From contig OY365817.1 in assembly GCA_959347315.1 (NCBI GenBank), positions 7,003,731 through 7,067,730 on the forward strand: a stretch of 64,000 nt of DNA, read 5' to 3'. The position numbers and the translations under genes are program-made. Each line of letters starts with the position of its first letter. Positions within the stretch are counted from its first letter, which is position 1. The notes below the pieces were generated by a model. It did no database searches. It was not told where the DNA came from and saw only the letters and a program-made list of their open reading frames with translations. Positions 42,070-51,999 of the stretch are shown here, in pieces. This stretch comes from Bimastos eiseni. Taxonomy: Eukaryota; Annelida; Clitellata; Crassiclitellata; Lumbricidae.

Positions 42070-45000
42070 TTATATTACAGAATAATGTCCATATGCTAAA
42101 GTGTGGATTCCATCTTGCTGAAGCACTCGTTTATCATCTTCATATGAGAGGGCCACCTTGCTTATTTCCTCGCTGTAGACATCGTGACCGAATGACATTC
42201 ATCTTTCTCAATTTTTCTCTCTTGGTGAACAAGCAGTCTTTGTAGTCTTCATGAGTGATAGATTTCTTGACGACATTCTTCTTCACACCTTTACATTTCA
42301 TGTGGTCTACTCCAGCCATCTTGTACGAATACAGTTTTGATCTTAAACCTACAAACCCTTCGATCTGTTTACCAGCTGCTTCATCTTTGAACATGCCAAT
42401 GACCTTTTTGTTGATGCCAGTTTCTATACCAGAGGGATGGTCTTTAGGATAGTCGCTAGCGTCGAACCTACTTCTAATGTTGGGTGCTATATAGGCGTAG
42501 AAGTCTTCGGTCTTAATTTCATAGGCTAAAGAATCTGTATCTGTAAAAAGTAACTTTGCTCTATCTTTATACTTTTTCTTGATGTAATTATAATGAAAAT
42601 CGTACATTATAGTTTTACTCAAGTCTAAAATACACATACCAATATATATAGGCTTGTTGTAACATAGCTTCGTTCGTTTCATATGAATGGCAATTAGGTT
42701 TTCATCAAAAATATTTCGAGTGTCGTAATTGGTTCTTGCTGCTAGTTTTAGGGCTTGCTTCTCGCTGGAGACCAGTTTTATGTCTAAGCGAACCTCTATG
42801 TTTTCACATGTCTTGCCAAACACACTATTGTTCATTAGTTTGAAAAATTCTTTTTCGAAGTCGTTGGTGGCTCTGGTCCTTAAGTTGGTATTTAAATCGA
42901 TATACTTTTCAGCCAAGCACTTTCTTCAAATTTTATTCGACGATGAATTTTCGCTATCTTCAAGCCTAGGCTCTCATACAGTTTAAAATTTCGTAGTGTT
43001 ATGTACTTTAATTAATCACACAGGTTTGGTATAAGTTTTGGAACATCCGATTCTTTAACCTTAACACTCTCTGGAGCAAGAGGATAGTCGTTGTGAAGAT
43101 CGTGCAAATCTCTCGGATATTTCAAGTCCACTTCTAATATACATGGTGTTGATCTCCAATCGTTTAGCTCATCATTACTCATCCACTGGAATCCATGAGT
43201 TGGTAGATTCTTATACATTGCCCATCCGTACAGGTTGTTCGCGTCTAAATAGGTTATAAATGTTGAAGACATGCTATCGTCAAACGATGGTATGTACTTA
43301 TTGTTTATCTGTACATAACGATGTGAAATGGTACTAACACCGCCTCTTATCCCATGCTTAACCATTAGTATCATATCATAGTCGCTCAACAACTCCAACT
43401 CTACTCCAGTCAACTTCAATGCAGCGTCCCAAGCAAGACCTGGCGAAGTATAATACCAGGCGGGATCAAGACCATCACAACACATATCTCTAAAATTCTC
43501 AAATACATCAGCAAGCAGGAGAACATCGCTCACGGTATATAAGTCGTGGTATTCTCTAAACGTTTTGAATCCGAATTCATTCCGTACTATCTGTGCATGG
43601 TTGTAGTCTTCGTCACTGATGCCAGAGTCGTTAAGTATTGAGTAGAATGCTGACTTTGGTAGTAGTTCTGTTTCGTTCAGTCGATAGACGGAATCAACAT
43701 TGTCGTAAGGATAGAGATACCTTTTCTAAGAAGGAGGTCGAATATGCACAAGAATAGTGCTTGCTTAGATTCTTACACTGATCTTTGCTCAGGTTCCTCG
43801 ATAAAGCGTCAAGACCCGATGCCATGAATCTAAAACTATCGATGAAACGTAATTCTCGTTTAACCTCTACTTCCTTATTTTCTTTATTTACAAACTTATC
43901 CACTACAACTTCTCTGCTAAATGAGATGTACTTTTCTTCGTTGCTAGGGATGCAGCTAATCTTTTCGTTATCATCACCTCGTAATTTCTGTACGAATAGA
44001 TGACTATCATAACCGGATAGATTATGGAACAATACTGGGAAAAACTTGGAGACTTTATATTTTAGATTACAGTTAGTATGAGCGGCGCCTCTAAATTTAC
44101 CGTTGAGGTGACAATGATCGAGAGACCAAGTTCGCCTTCGCATATGTGACAAACTGTAGCCGAGTTGTACAGAACCTGATCTTTTTTTCCGAATATCATT
44201 TTCTTTGGAAATTTAAATCGATTATAAATATCTTTTATATTATCTATAAGAGTGTCTATAAATATCTGAGCCACATCACCATCTTCGCTCTCCGCTGTGA
44301 ACGTACGGGAGCTTGCGAATATAGGTCATCGTCAAAACATTTTATATAATAGCAGAAAGAACTTTGGATGTGTTTTTGATATTTGTTGGTGTAAGACATG
44401 CTGGGGTCTGGTTGACAAGTGTCTATAGGTTTAATTAGACTTTCAAAATCGGCAAACACGACAAAGGGGACTCTCATCTTTCTATAATAATTTTTAAAAA
44501 TCAACATAGTTCCTTGTTCTGGAAATTTTATCTTTTGAGCCACGTGTTGGGAGCAATACTCGGTGTGTTTGTGTAGCCAATCTTTTCTACTAAAACCGAT
44601 TAAGCATCTTTTACAATGGTACATCGAAGTACTGGTGTTTTCTGTTTGTACCGCCATCAATCTGTTAAAGTTATTTATCAAACAATAATGCTTCTTTTCT
44701 CCATCAGAAATGAGTAGCAGATCTACACACTTATCGTTCTTATGCTTTGATAAATATAGCGGGAATAGACGGACATCTTTCTCGAAACCAAAGACATTAA
44801 TACTAATATTATTAATTCTCTCAAACTTATTTATAACATTATCATCTGCAGCTACTGGGAATTTGATGCCAGACCAATCAAGTTCCTCAGATTGTGTTTT
44901 TAATTCTTTCGTGATTCTGTCTGAATTCTTATCAACTGGGTTTAAGGCCCTCGTTAAGCACCACTTGAAGCATTCTTCGTCTTCGTTCTTCATATTGACA

Positions 45001-45801
45001 ATACCCTTTTTACTAGCTAGACATTTCGGTAGTGGAATATAAGAACTACCCTTCAGCGGTTTATAAGCAACCGTATTGATATCTAATTTTGTAACCGCTC
45101 TAATCTCCAGTTACTACCTCGCATCTGGAAGGCGGCCATTGATTCTAAGATTTTATCCTTCGCATTATTAAATATTTCGCTCGGGTTGGTAGAGTTTAAA
45201 ACAACTTCGGTCCTAAAGACGAAAGGAAAATCTGTGGAATTTATTTGTCCGATTTCATATCTACACGCTCCACTGTGCAGGTAAGGACAAAATTGACCTT
45301 AGTCAGACGATTTTTTGTCAACAAGTCTACCGTCTGTGTTCCAATGGTGTTAAGAAAAGATGTGGCGTCAATTCCGCTTGCGCCTTCGACCGTATATTGT
45401 TTCGTGAAACCCTTGATGGCTGAGGCCGTCTCACTTATTTTGAGTGTTCTCATATGAATTTTACTGAATATAGAATTCACTTTGGCTTTTAATGCTTCTA
45501 ACTTTTCATTCACCTTTCTCTTTGGTTCTTCAGGTATATGCCCTTCGATCCAATTTGCGAATGTATTAATCGCTGATTTAGTTTTGTCGTATACTTCTCG
45601 CGCTGTCGTGACTGGTACGGGTTCGAGTGTTTGGATTCGAATGTCAGGTACGGGTGCACAAAGCACACTAGCGTTGGTTGAGGCCTCGTTCGCTGTAATT
45701 TCACTAATCAAATCCACTTTACGCAATCTCGTATAACCTACCAAACCGCTCTGTTTAGCAAGTTTTCGTTATTCAATAAAATTTTTCTTCGAGTATTCCA
45801 T
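42070..45801 (-). pseudogene. Protein-primed family B DNA polymerase (frameshifted)
   Basis: On the minus strand the ATG at 45801 lies in AATATAAAATG, with a second in-frame ATG at 45861 also in TATATAAAATG. Order of parts: SAP-like N-terminus (AKQSGLVGYTRLRKVDLIS) after an in-frame TAA; a helical region; a Cys/His finger (CKRCLIGFSRKDWLHKHTEYC region, about 44600-44540); Exo I (VFADFESL); Exo II (HNLSGYDSHLF); motif A (YLDANNLYGWAM); motif B (KLMNNSVFGKT); motif C (FTDTDSLAYEI). This is the Polinton-type enzyme that would start replication from a terminal protein. Frames break near 45240, 44990, 44250, 43690, 43010 and 42170. The final stop (TAA, 42072-42070) overlaps the protease start box. 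Confidence 0.88.
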
Positions 45802-45890
45802 TTTATATTGGGGTGAAATGTCTTTAAGTAGAACTGTGAAAATATTTTCTGGTCTATTCATTTTATATACACAAGATTTTGTTGTTGTTG

Positions 45891-46248
45891 AACTGCTGAC
45901 TCATCGAAAACTTTGGAAATTCCCTTGGCTTTTGACTTATAGGGAGTATAGGTGGTGTTTTTAACCAAGGTTATAGGTTTCGACGAAACTGCTGACTCAT
46001 CGAAAACTTTTGGAAATTCCTAGGGATTTAACCTAGAGCTTAGGTTTGTGCATGAATTGTGACGGATTTGCAATATTGTGGCAACCTATAGGTTGCTGTT
46101 TGAACCATGAACCTAGGTTTGTGCATATTTTAGACATTTTGTAACCTAGGGTGGGTTACGAAATGAAATGGTAACCTATAGGTTAGCGTTTTACCTGGAG
46201 CTTAGGTTTGTGCATATTTTGGGCCAGACTGCTACACTTACAACTACT
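45891..46248 (-). repeat. Polinton right terminal inverted repeat
   Basis: This is the mirror of 31988-32363, 358 bp long, ending ACACTTACAACTACT. It is followed directly by the second AATCAC target duplication at 46249-46254. Confidence 0.95.
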
Positions 46249-46254
46249 AATCAC

Positions 46255-46890
46255 CACGAACATCGTCGTCGTAATTAGTTTGTTTTGTTACGGGCGGTAT
46301 ATCACCAGTTTGCATTGCTACATCTACATGGTAAACCTAGAGCTGATCTGATTTCAGACCAAATGTCAGGTTCCTCATTAAATTCTAACCGCGCTTCGTA
46401 GGTTGTTGTAGTGCGATGGTAGGCCTACAGCAGGCCCCCGATTTACGCCCTAGAAACACATTCCTTACTACTCAGAAATTTGCAAAACAAAATAGGTCAT
46501 GGCGATGTCCACGACATCGGCATGCCAAATCTGTAAAAATATTGACTTTATCTGCAGAAATAAAAAAGTTTCCTGTTCCCCGATTTCCAGGATTTTCCGG
46601 TTTCACAACCATCATCATCGTCATTATTAACGCTTCCATTGCGAATGGGAGCAGCCGAAAACCCCTTCCTAAAGTTCATTGAGTGTAGTAATTAGCGCCA
46701 ACCCATTGCGCCCTTCGTCCGCCGATTTATGGATGTGAGATACCCATCGCTGATGACAAGGACTCTGTATCTAATCGGCCACTAAGGGCAAGCTGACGAT
46801 CCGTAAGTTCGAACTTTAAGGAGACACCTCTACAAATTATTTCTAATGAGTCAGTTCTAATGTTTCTGTATGCATAGGCGCCGGAATGTA
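46255..46890. other. Non-coding spacer
   Basis: No gene or recognisable repeat is seen. The Polinton target sequence continues here. Confidence 0.45.
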
Positions 46891-46893
46891 TCT

Positions 46894-46963
46894 AAGTGAC
46901 ACGGCTAAAGCCGTGCCACTTTTAAATGTGGCACGGGTCACAATGCTATGAGCCGTGCCACTT
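46894..46963. repeat. 70-bp palindromic repeat (CACGGCT ends)
   Basis: The inverted ends AAGTGACACGGCT and AGCCGTGCCACTT enclose an internal hairpin with arms CCGTGCCAC (46911-46919) and GTGGCACGG (46928-46936). It is probably a small MITE or satellite monomer. Confidence 0.6.
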
Positions 46964-47120
46964 TTGTGAGAAATATTTCTGAAATTAGGCATTCATCTTT
47001 CTGCACAGACATGGACACTGTCAAGAAGTTCATTGCATTCGCCATTCAGTCACTCTATGTTAATTTTCAATAGTGATCTTGTTTGCCACTACAGCTGCTT
47101 AGCGGCTGATGCAGTCGTAG

Positions 47121-47221
47121 ACTACGGCTGTCTCCGCAGCTAAGCCTAAGCAGGTTCGTAGAGCTCCTGAGCAACAAGCGACGAATGTTCATTCAACAGC
47201 AGCTGCGGAGACTGCCGTAGA
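47121..47221. repeat. Inverted repeat with ~21-bp arms
   Basis: ACTACGGCTGTCTCCGCAGC (from 47121) pairs with AGCTGCGGAGACTGCCGTAG (47201-47220) with two mismatches, separated by about 60 bp. Confidence 0.7.
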
Positions 47222-47356
47222 CCCTGATACTCGAGGTTAAACCCGTTATATTTATTCATGAGCGTGATAGCCACTACAGGCCTGAGTGACCTGTTACCTG
47301 TTAGCTTACACCGTGGCTGCAGTCGAGTCAACAGCCATAACATTTACAGGCCATAG

Positions 47357-47437
47357 CAGTGGTTCTCAGACGGCGGGCAACTCAAAAAAGACTGGCGGGC
47401 GTTTCTCGCCCGCAGGCAACAGGCGTGGGAACCACTG
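47357..47437. mobile_element. 81-bp hAT-type MITE
   Basis: The ends CAGTGGTTCTCA and TGGGAACCACTG are inverted repeats with 11 of 12 matches and have the CAGTGGTTC-type sequence typical of hAT elements. They are flanked by GGCCATAG (47349-47356) and GGCTATAG (47438-47445), an 8-bp duplication with one difference; 8 bp is the hAT signature. The interior holds a GGCGGGCGTTTCTCGCCCGC hairpin and has no coding capacity. Confidence 0.8.
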
Positions 47438-47739
47438 GGCTATAGCCCACGTTATACAAGCTCATGGGCTAGTAAGTTCATTTTGCACTCACGGCTCGCA
47501 AGACTTTTCTTGGTATCACAGAATAATATGCGTTTTTATCGTTATTTCAAAGCCTAGGTTAAGGAGTGTAATTGTAATTATGTCTAGCGGTCCACCTAAC
47601 AAGAGACTGAGGCAAGCCACGTTGATGACTTTTAGCGTCGCAAAAGAGAAAGTACAGACTCTGCACAGCTCAGCTTCACAATCGCCTCTGTTGCCACAGA
47701 ACGGTAGTATTCTTAGGTTTCATTCTTCGTTAAGATAAT

Positions 47740-49218
47740 CTGTATACGAGACTGCTACTCCACTATTGATTCAATATTTGATTGTTAATTTGGTTAATTG
47801 GTTACGATCCCATTCCTATGTCTATGTGTACGTATATATATAAATAAATATATATATATATATTTATATATACATGTGTGTGTGTTTGTATGTCTTTATA
47901 TATGTTCAACTTTCGCAACCATTATTTTCTATTAATGGACACTTTGACATTGATCTTAATTAATTAATTCAGTTGCAAGTGAATTCGTATCTCTCAACGA
48001 CTACAGGAGAAATATTTTTGGTCATTTCCAGTATGAACTTTCTCCAATTTCTACATTTTTGAAATTTAGAAAAACTAAGCTTATCTTTTTGTGGGCTAGT
48101 TAAACAAATTACAAAAGCTAATTGTCAATTTTTGGGCTGAGCACCCGCCCCCTCGTGAATCCTCTGAGGCTCTGCCTGAGCAGTGCACTTTCAGAATAAT
48201 TCCGGCGCCTATGTCTGTATGTGACGATGCAGTTTATCGTCTGTTTCTTATAGCAATTAATCACCACCACCACCAACAACAACAACAATGGCAACATAAT
48301 TATCCAAGGACCATGCGTAGGTCCTCCCTTGTGCTCCTTTGATGCTGCATCCCTGAAGCCCCAACACCCGACCAACGTGATACACAAATATACGAGGACA
48401 TTATCTTTTGTGGTCTGCTGTGGTATTTTGTGATCTAGAGAGAATGCGTTGGCTGCAAGAAGAAATTTTAGGCTCAACGATTATAAATTCTGGGAGATGC
48501 TGGTAAAGGGAGGAGGAAAAGCTAATCTGCCGATGCTAATAGAAAGGACGAGTCCCGGGTGACTCGGGTCGAGACATCGAAAATACTTAGTCACCTATGG
48601 AAATAATCTCAGTGTGACTCTCGCTTTCCACGTGAAGGAAATGCTCGGCGTCAGCATTTTATTGCTTCAAGCACTGCTCGTACTGAAGACTCTTGATGCG
48701 CTAAATGCAGTTGCGCAGGTTGCAGCGGTATTCCGCCTACTATACGATTCTAGAGCCCGATGGATTTCACAAAGAGCCCAAGGGGATTCGGGGGGATTTT
48801 AATATGCTAATATACTCGCATACTTGGAGTTATCCTGAAAAATTCAACTTGATATAAGACATTTCCGCCTCCTTAAGATGTGTGTCCAATGCTCTATGAC
48901 AAATGTCTGAGTGACAATGGAGGAGAGTGTATGATCTGCTGAGGACCGTCTCTTGTAAGAGGACATCGAAGGGAACCCTGAGCCCTCTGTTTCCACCACC
49001 CACTAAACGTCGCAATGGGCTAAGATCGCGGGCCCACGTCTATGAACTGCCCTTGAAAGGATAATACAAATGTTATATCTAGAGTTCTGCACAAGAATAT
49101 AAAATGTCAGCCACACTCTAATAGACTCCTTGATAGTAAGTCTATTTCATTGTATACATGCCACGATTCGGTGTACGACATTTGTTTTGGTATGTGACTA
49201 TAAAGTCATAGCAATAAA
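47740..49218. other. Non-coding spacer with minor simple repeats
   Basis: It contains a (TA)n/(GT)n run near 47830-47890 and a short (ACC)(AAC) run near 48262-48292. No supportable gene. Confidence 0.45.
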
Positions 49219-49221
49219 CGA

Positions 49222-49290
49222 ATATCATCATCATCATTATTACAACTATTATCACTACTTCCACTACTACTACTACTTCCGCAATGACTA
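49222..49290 (+). repeat. Degenerate trinucleotide tract (ATC/ATT/ACT)
   Basis: ATCATCATCATCATTATTAC followed by CACTACTTCCACTACTACT type sequence. Confidence 0.8.
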
Positions 49291-49354
49291 TATCAAGTGG
49301 AACTACAAAGTCAGAGCCGTGTTTGAAATGACGATCGCAATCGTTATATCTAAA

Positions 49355-49920
49355 CTTCTAATGATGGTGGGTGACTGGCAAAGATGATGAACAACTCCAA
49401 AATTTATGGGATTCAGGAGACAGATCATTCCAGAATCGTAGTGAAGGGCAGTGCAGTGCAGTTGGATGACTCGAGATAAGTAACTGGGAGTCGATAAAGA
49501 CTGAGATATGAGGCTCATCGGGTAGAAAAGGTTGGCTGATTGATGATGAAGGGTTTGCAGGAATTGTCGATTTGGAGAATTGTATGGAGTTGCAGGCTAG
49601 TGATAGGTCTTTGAAATGGATTTACTCTGGTAGTTTTAGTCAGTGGAGTGATTTCAGAATGGAATTAATGTGATGATGCTGCCATAGCGTCCAGGTGACG
49701 GATAGTGTTAGTAAGCTGCAGACACTTTGGTTGGGTGGATTCGAAGTTGCAGTATTTGAATTGCAGTAATCGATTTTCGAAAGGACGATAGGGGAAGCAA
49801 TAGTGGAGACTGTAGTTTTGATGTCGAGCCGAGCTTCGGCCAGATGCGACGAAGGTGACGAATGTGAAAGATAGGTTGGAGATAGGTTGAAGAAGTGATT
49901 AGAAAAGGAACGAGAAAAGG
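49355..49920 (-). pseudogene. L2/CR1-like LINE C-terminal fragment
   Basis: On the minus strand, broken frames read IVLSKIDYCNS, HHHINSILKSLH and a C-terminal LWN-like block (LRFWNDLSPES in a shifted frame). This order matches the post-catalytic part of L2/CR1 RT, as in the piece at 20850-21715, from which it differs in detail. Multiple stops are present and the 5' boundary near 49920 is indistinct. Confidence 0.6.
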
Positions 49921-50099
49921 CTGATGTCATATTGCAGATCGTAACTGCTCTCGCACATCTCGCCCGATGTTGCTTAGGTTTCTCCACGTAAGCGTAGCTT
50001 ACAGCACGGCTAAACAGTCGATCATAACACGCATCAGCCAAACTAGAATGAGGCGAGTCGCCTTTGGGTCCATTCATATTTTGTAAGCACAAAATCTCA

Positions 50100-50570
50100 T
50101 TTTCGGACACCCTTACCTCTGTTTCACCGCGTATGGACCCCTCCCCCATGCGTACGTACATCTGAGATCTATTCCCCCAATTGCAAAGGTTGAAAGGTGC
50201 AATGGCCAGATACGTCTATGAGACATTGATTTTACCGAAGGCTATTTTTTTAAGCATCATATTTACCAGCTTAAATTTGTTACTGTTATGAAGAAATAAA
50301 ACACTAACAACACTTGCATTTTAAGAAGTTTTACTGTTTAATGCTACAGAAAATTGATTGAGCAGAAATGTGTGATTTAGTCAAGAGTTCTGATTTTAAT
50401 ATTCCGTATTGTGGACGTCATGATTAAACAGTTATATTTCCGTACGTACATATTTTTGGGAACCCTCCCTCTGCCATACGCACCCGTACGCAAAATCGCC
50501 GAAATTTTAAATCCCTCTCCTCCCTCGCTGCGTACGTACGTAATATGTGGATGGCCCATTTGGATAGACA
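50100..50570. repeat. CGTACGTAC-containing dispersed repeat
   Basis: Three sites carry CGTACGTAC (about 50151, 50443 and 50531), twice preceded by a similar CCCTCxCC-rich segment and a TTTTCGG/GCCGAAATTTT word. This looks like two partial copies or two ends of one short element. I cannot name the family. Confidence 0.4.
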
Positions 50571-50599
50571 GACAATGATGCTGTTCACACACGCACACA

Positions 50600-51995
50600 C
50601 AGCCAGTTCTTCTGCGTGCTTCTCGTCGTTCTTTTCTTTGTTCTTTTCCGTCGTCCGCTGTGGTCTGCTTGTCATCACTTCACCGCTCCATTATCCCCTC
50701 CTTCTATGAATTATTAATCAGCCGATATACTCGATGCAAGCTGCCCAGAGTTGTAGCGCTGTATAAACTTAGTTAAGGCTTTCACTGTGGCAGGGAACCA
50801 GATGTTCCTATGAGCCGCGCGGGACTTCTAAAGACATTTACATCAGAGCGGATCACTCCAGAGGAATATGCGTTCCGCAGGCAACGTGAATACGGAGTTG
50901 ACGGATTGCATACTTATTCCCCGTTTGTCTAACGGGACAGTTTGTCGATGTTGTTCGCCTAAGCCAGCGCCGGGGTTTAGCCATTGCTATTTCAGTTAAC
51001 GACTCGCGAATAAGAACATTTGGGTTGATAGAAACAAGCTAAGATCAGGCACAACCAATAAGTATCTGCATTCTGAGGGAACATAATTTTATAAACAGTA
51101 GTCAATCGATATCTTGTCTCCAATGTTCCTTAATTTTTGCTTGATGCGCCGTCGAGCGATACAATAATAATATATAGGCCTAATTATGATTATCTTTGAC
51201 CTATGCCCAATGTTCTGGATAAATAGGCAAAGCACGCCCTCTGAATGTGTGGAATGAACTCATGGCACTCTGCCAAGTTGATGCACAACAGTGGTAACCG
51301 CAACAAGCATTAGAGTCTCAGGTTCTCATATTCTATAAAGAGAAACTGTTAAAGGACTTATTTCGTTTCGCAATCAACCGGTATTCGCTTAACTCGACGG
51401 GTCGCTTATGCTATGGCTATATGTGGCGTTCTGCCGCCCGAGCGCCTGCCTAACGCTAACGGATGGTGTCGACTCCAGCTGACACGTCTGGAGTCGCCCC
51501 AGTCCATTCGCTGTCAAATCTCAATGCCAAATGGTTACTCTCTATATCTACCAGGATGTTCGCTCTCACCAGTAAAGATTAAAGAGGGGCCTCTTCTCCA
51601 TGAAAGGTAACACTGTTTGAATTAGTCACGAGGTCTGACTCTGTCTATTCCGCGGTCGCCGGATGGGCAACATTCTGAGGATGGCCGTACTCAAAACAGG
51701 GTTCATAATCATACCGGCAGGAGTCTTCCTCGCCTTGCATACCTTCCAAGCTACTAGCCTCGTCTTCCTCTACCTGATGTCGTACCGTTCAGCATCTTGT
51801 GACTCTAAAACTATCGCCAATTAGGGACACCAAATGTTCTCTTAAGTTACGAGGTTCAGACATATTTGAAACAAGTCCATAAGCCATTTCGGCTTATACA
51901 ATTATCGGTAGCTAAATTCAACGTCTTGTACTCCTAGACATTACTGTTCTCTGTCGTCCTAGACACTACCAGTTTCACAGCTTTTCGTCATATCA
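50600..51995. other. Non-coding spacer
   Basis: No gene is supported. A short hairpin with 8-bp arms (GACTCCAG / CTGGAGTC) lies at about 51469-51493. Confidence 0.4.
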
Positions 51996-51999
51996 TGTT

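Larger units (their letters stand above)
31988..46248. mobile_element. Polinton/Maverick element with TIRs and 6-bp TSD
   Basis: This 14,261-bp element starts AGTAGTTGTAAGTGTAGCAG and ends with its complement. It is flanked by the identical hexamer AATCAC at 31982-31987 and 46249-46254; 6-bp duplications are characteristic of Polintons. It encodes the diagnostic set: retroviral-type integrase, FtsK/HerA-type packaging ATPase, adenovirus-type cysteine protease, protein-primed family B DNA polymerase and capsid proteins. Gene order is one leftward gene, a rightward block of about eleven genes, then three leftward genes. It is slightly shorter than the usual 15-20 kb. Stops or frameshifts in at least eight genes show that this copy is a decayed endogenous relic even though its ends are well preserved. 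Confidence 0.96.

Noticed and set aside
31988..46248. An intact, active Polinton virus
   Set aside because: The capsid gene has a stop at codon 3, the ATPase has a mutated P-loop and shifts, and the polymerase and integrase are frameshifted.
47578..47738. N-terminus of a hAT-type transposase (SGPPNKRLRQATLMTF)
   Set aside because: Suggestive composition but too short, with no zinc-finger Cys/His pattern and no downstream transposase.
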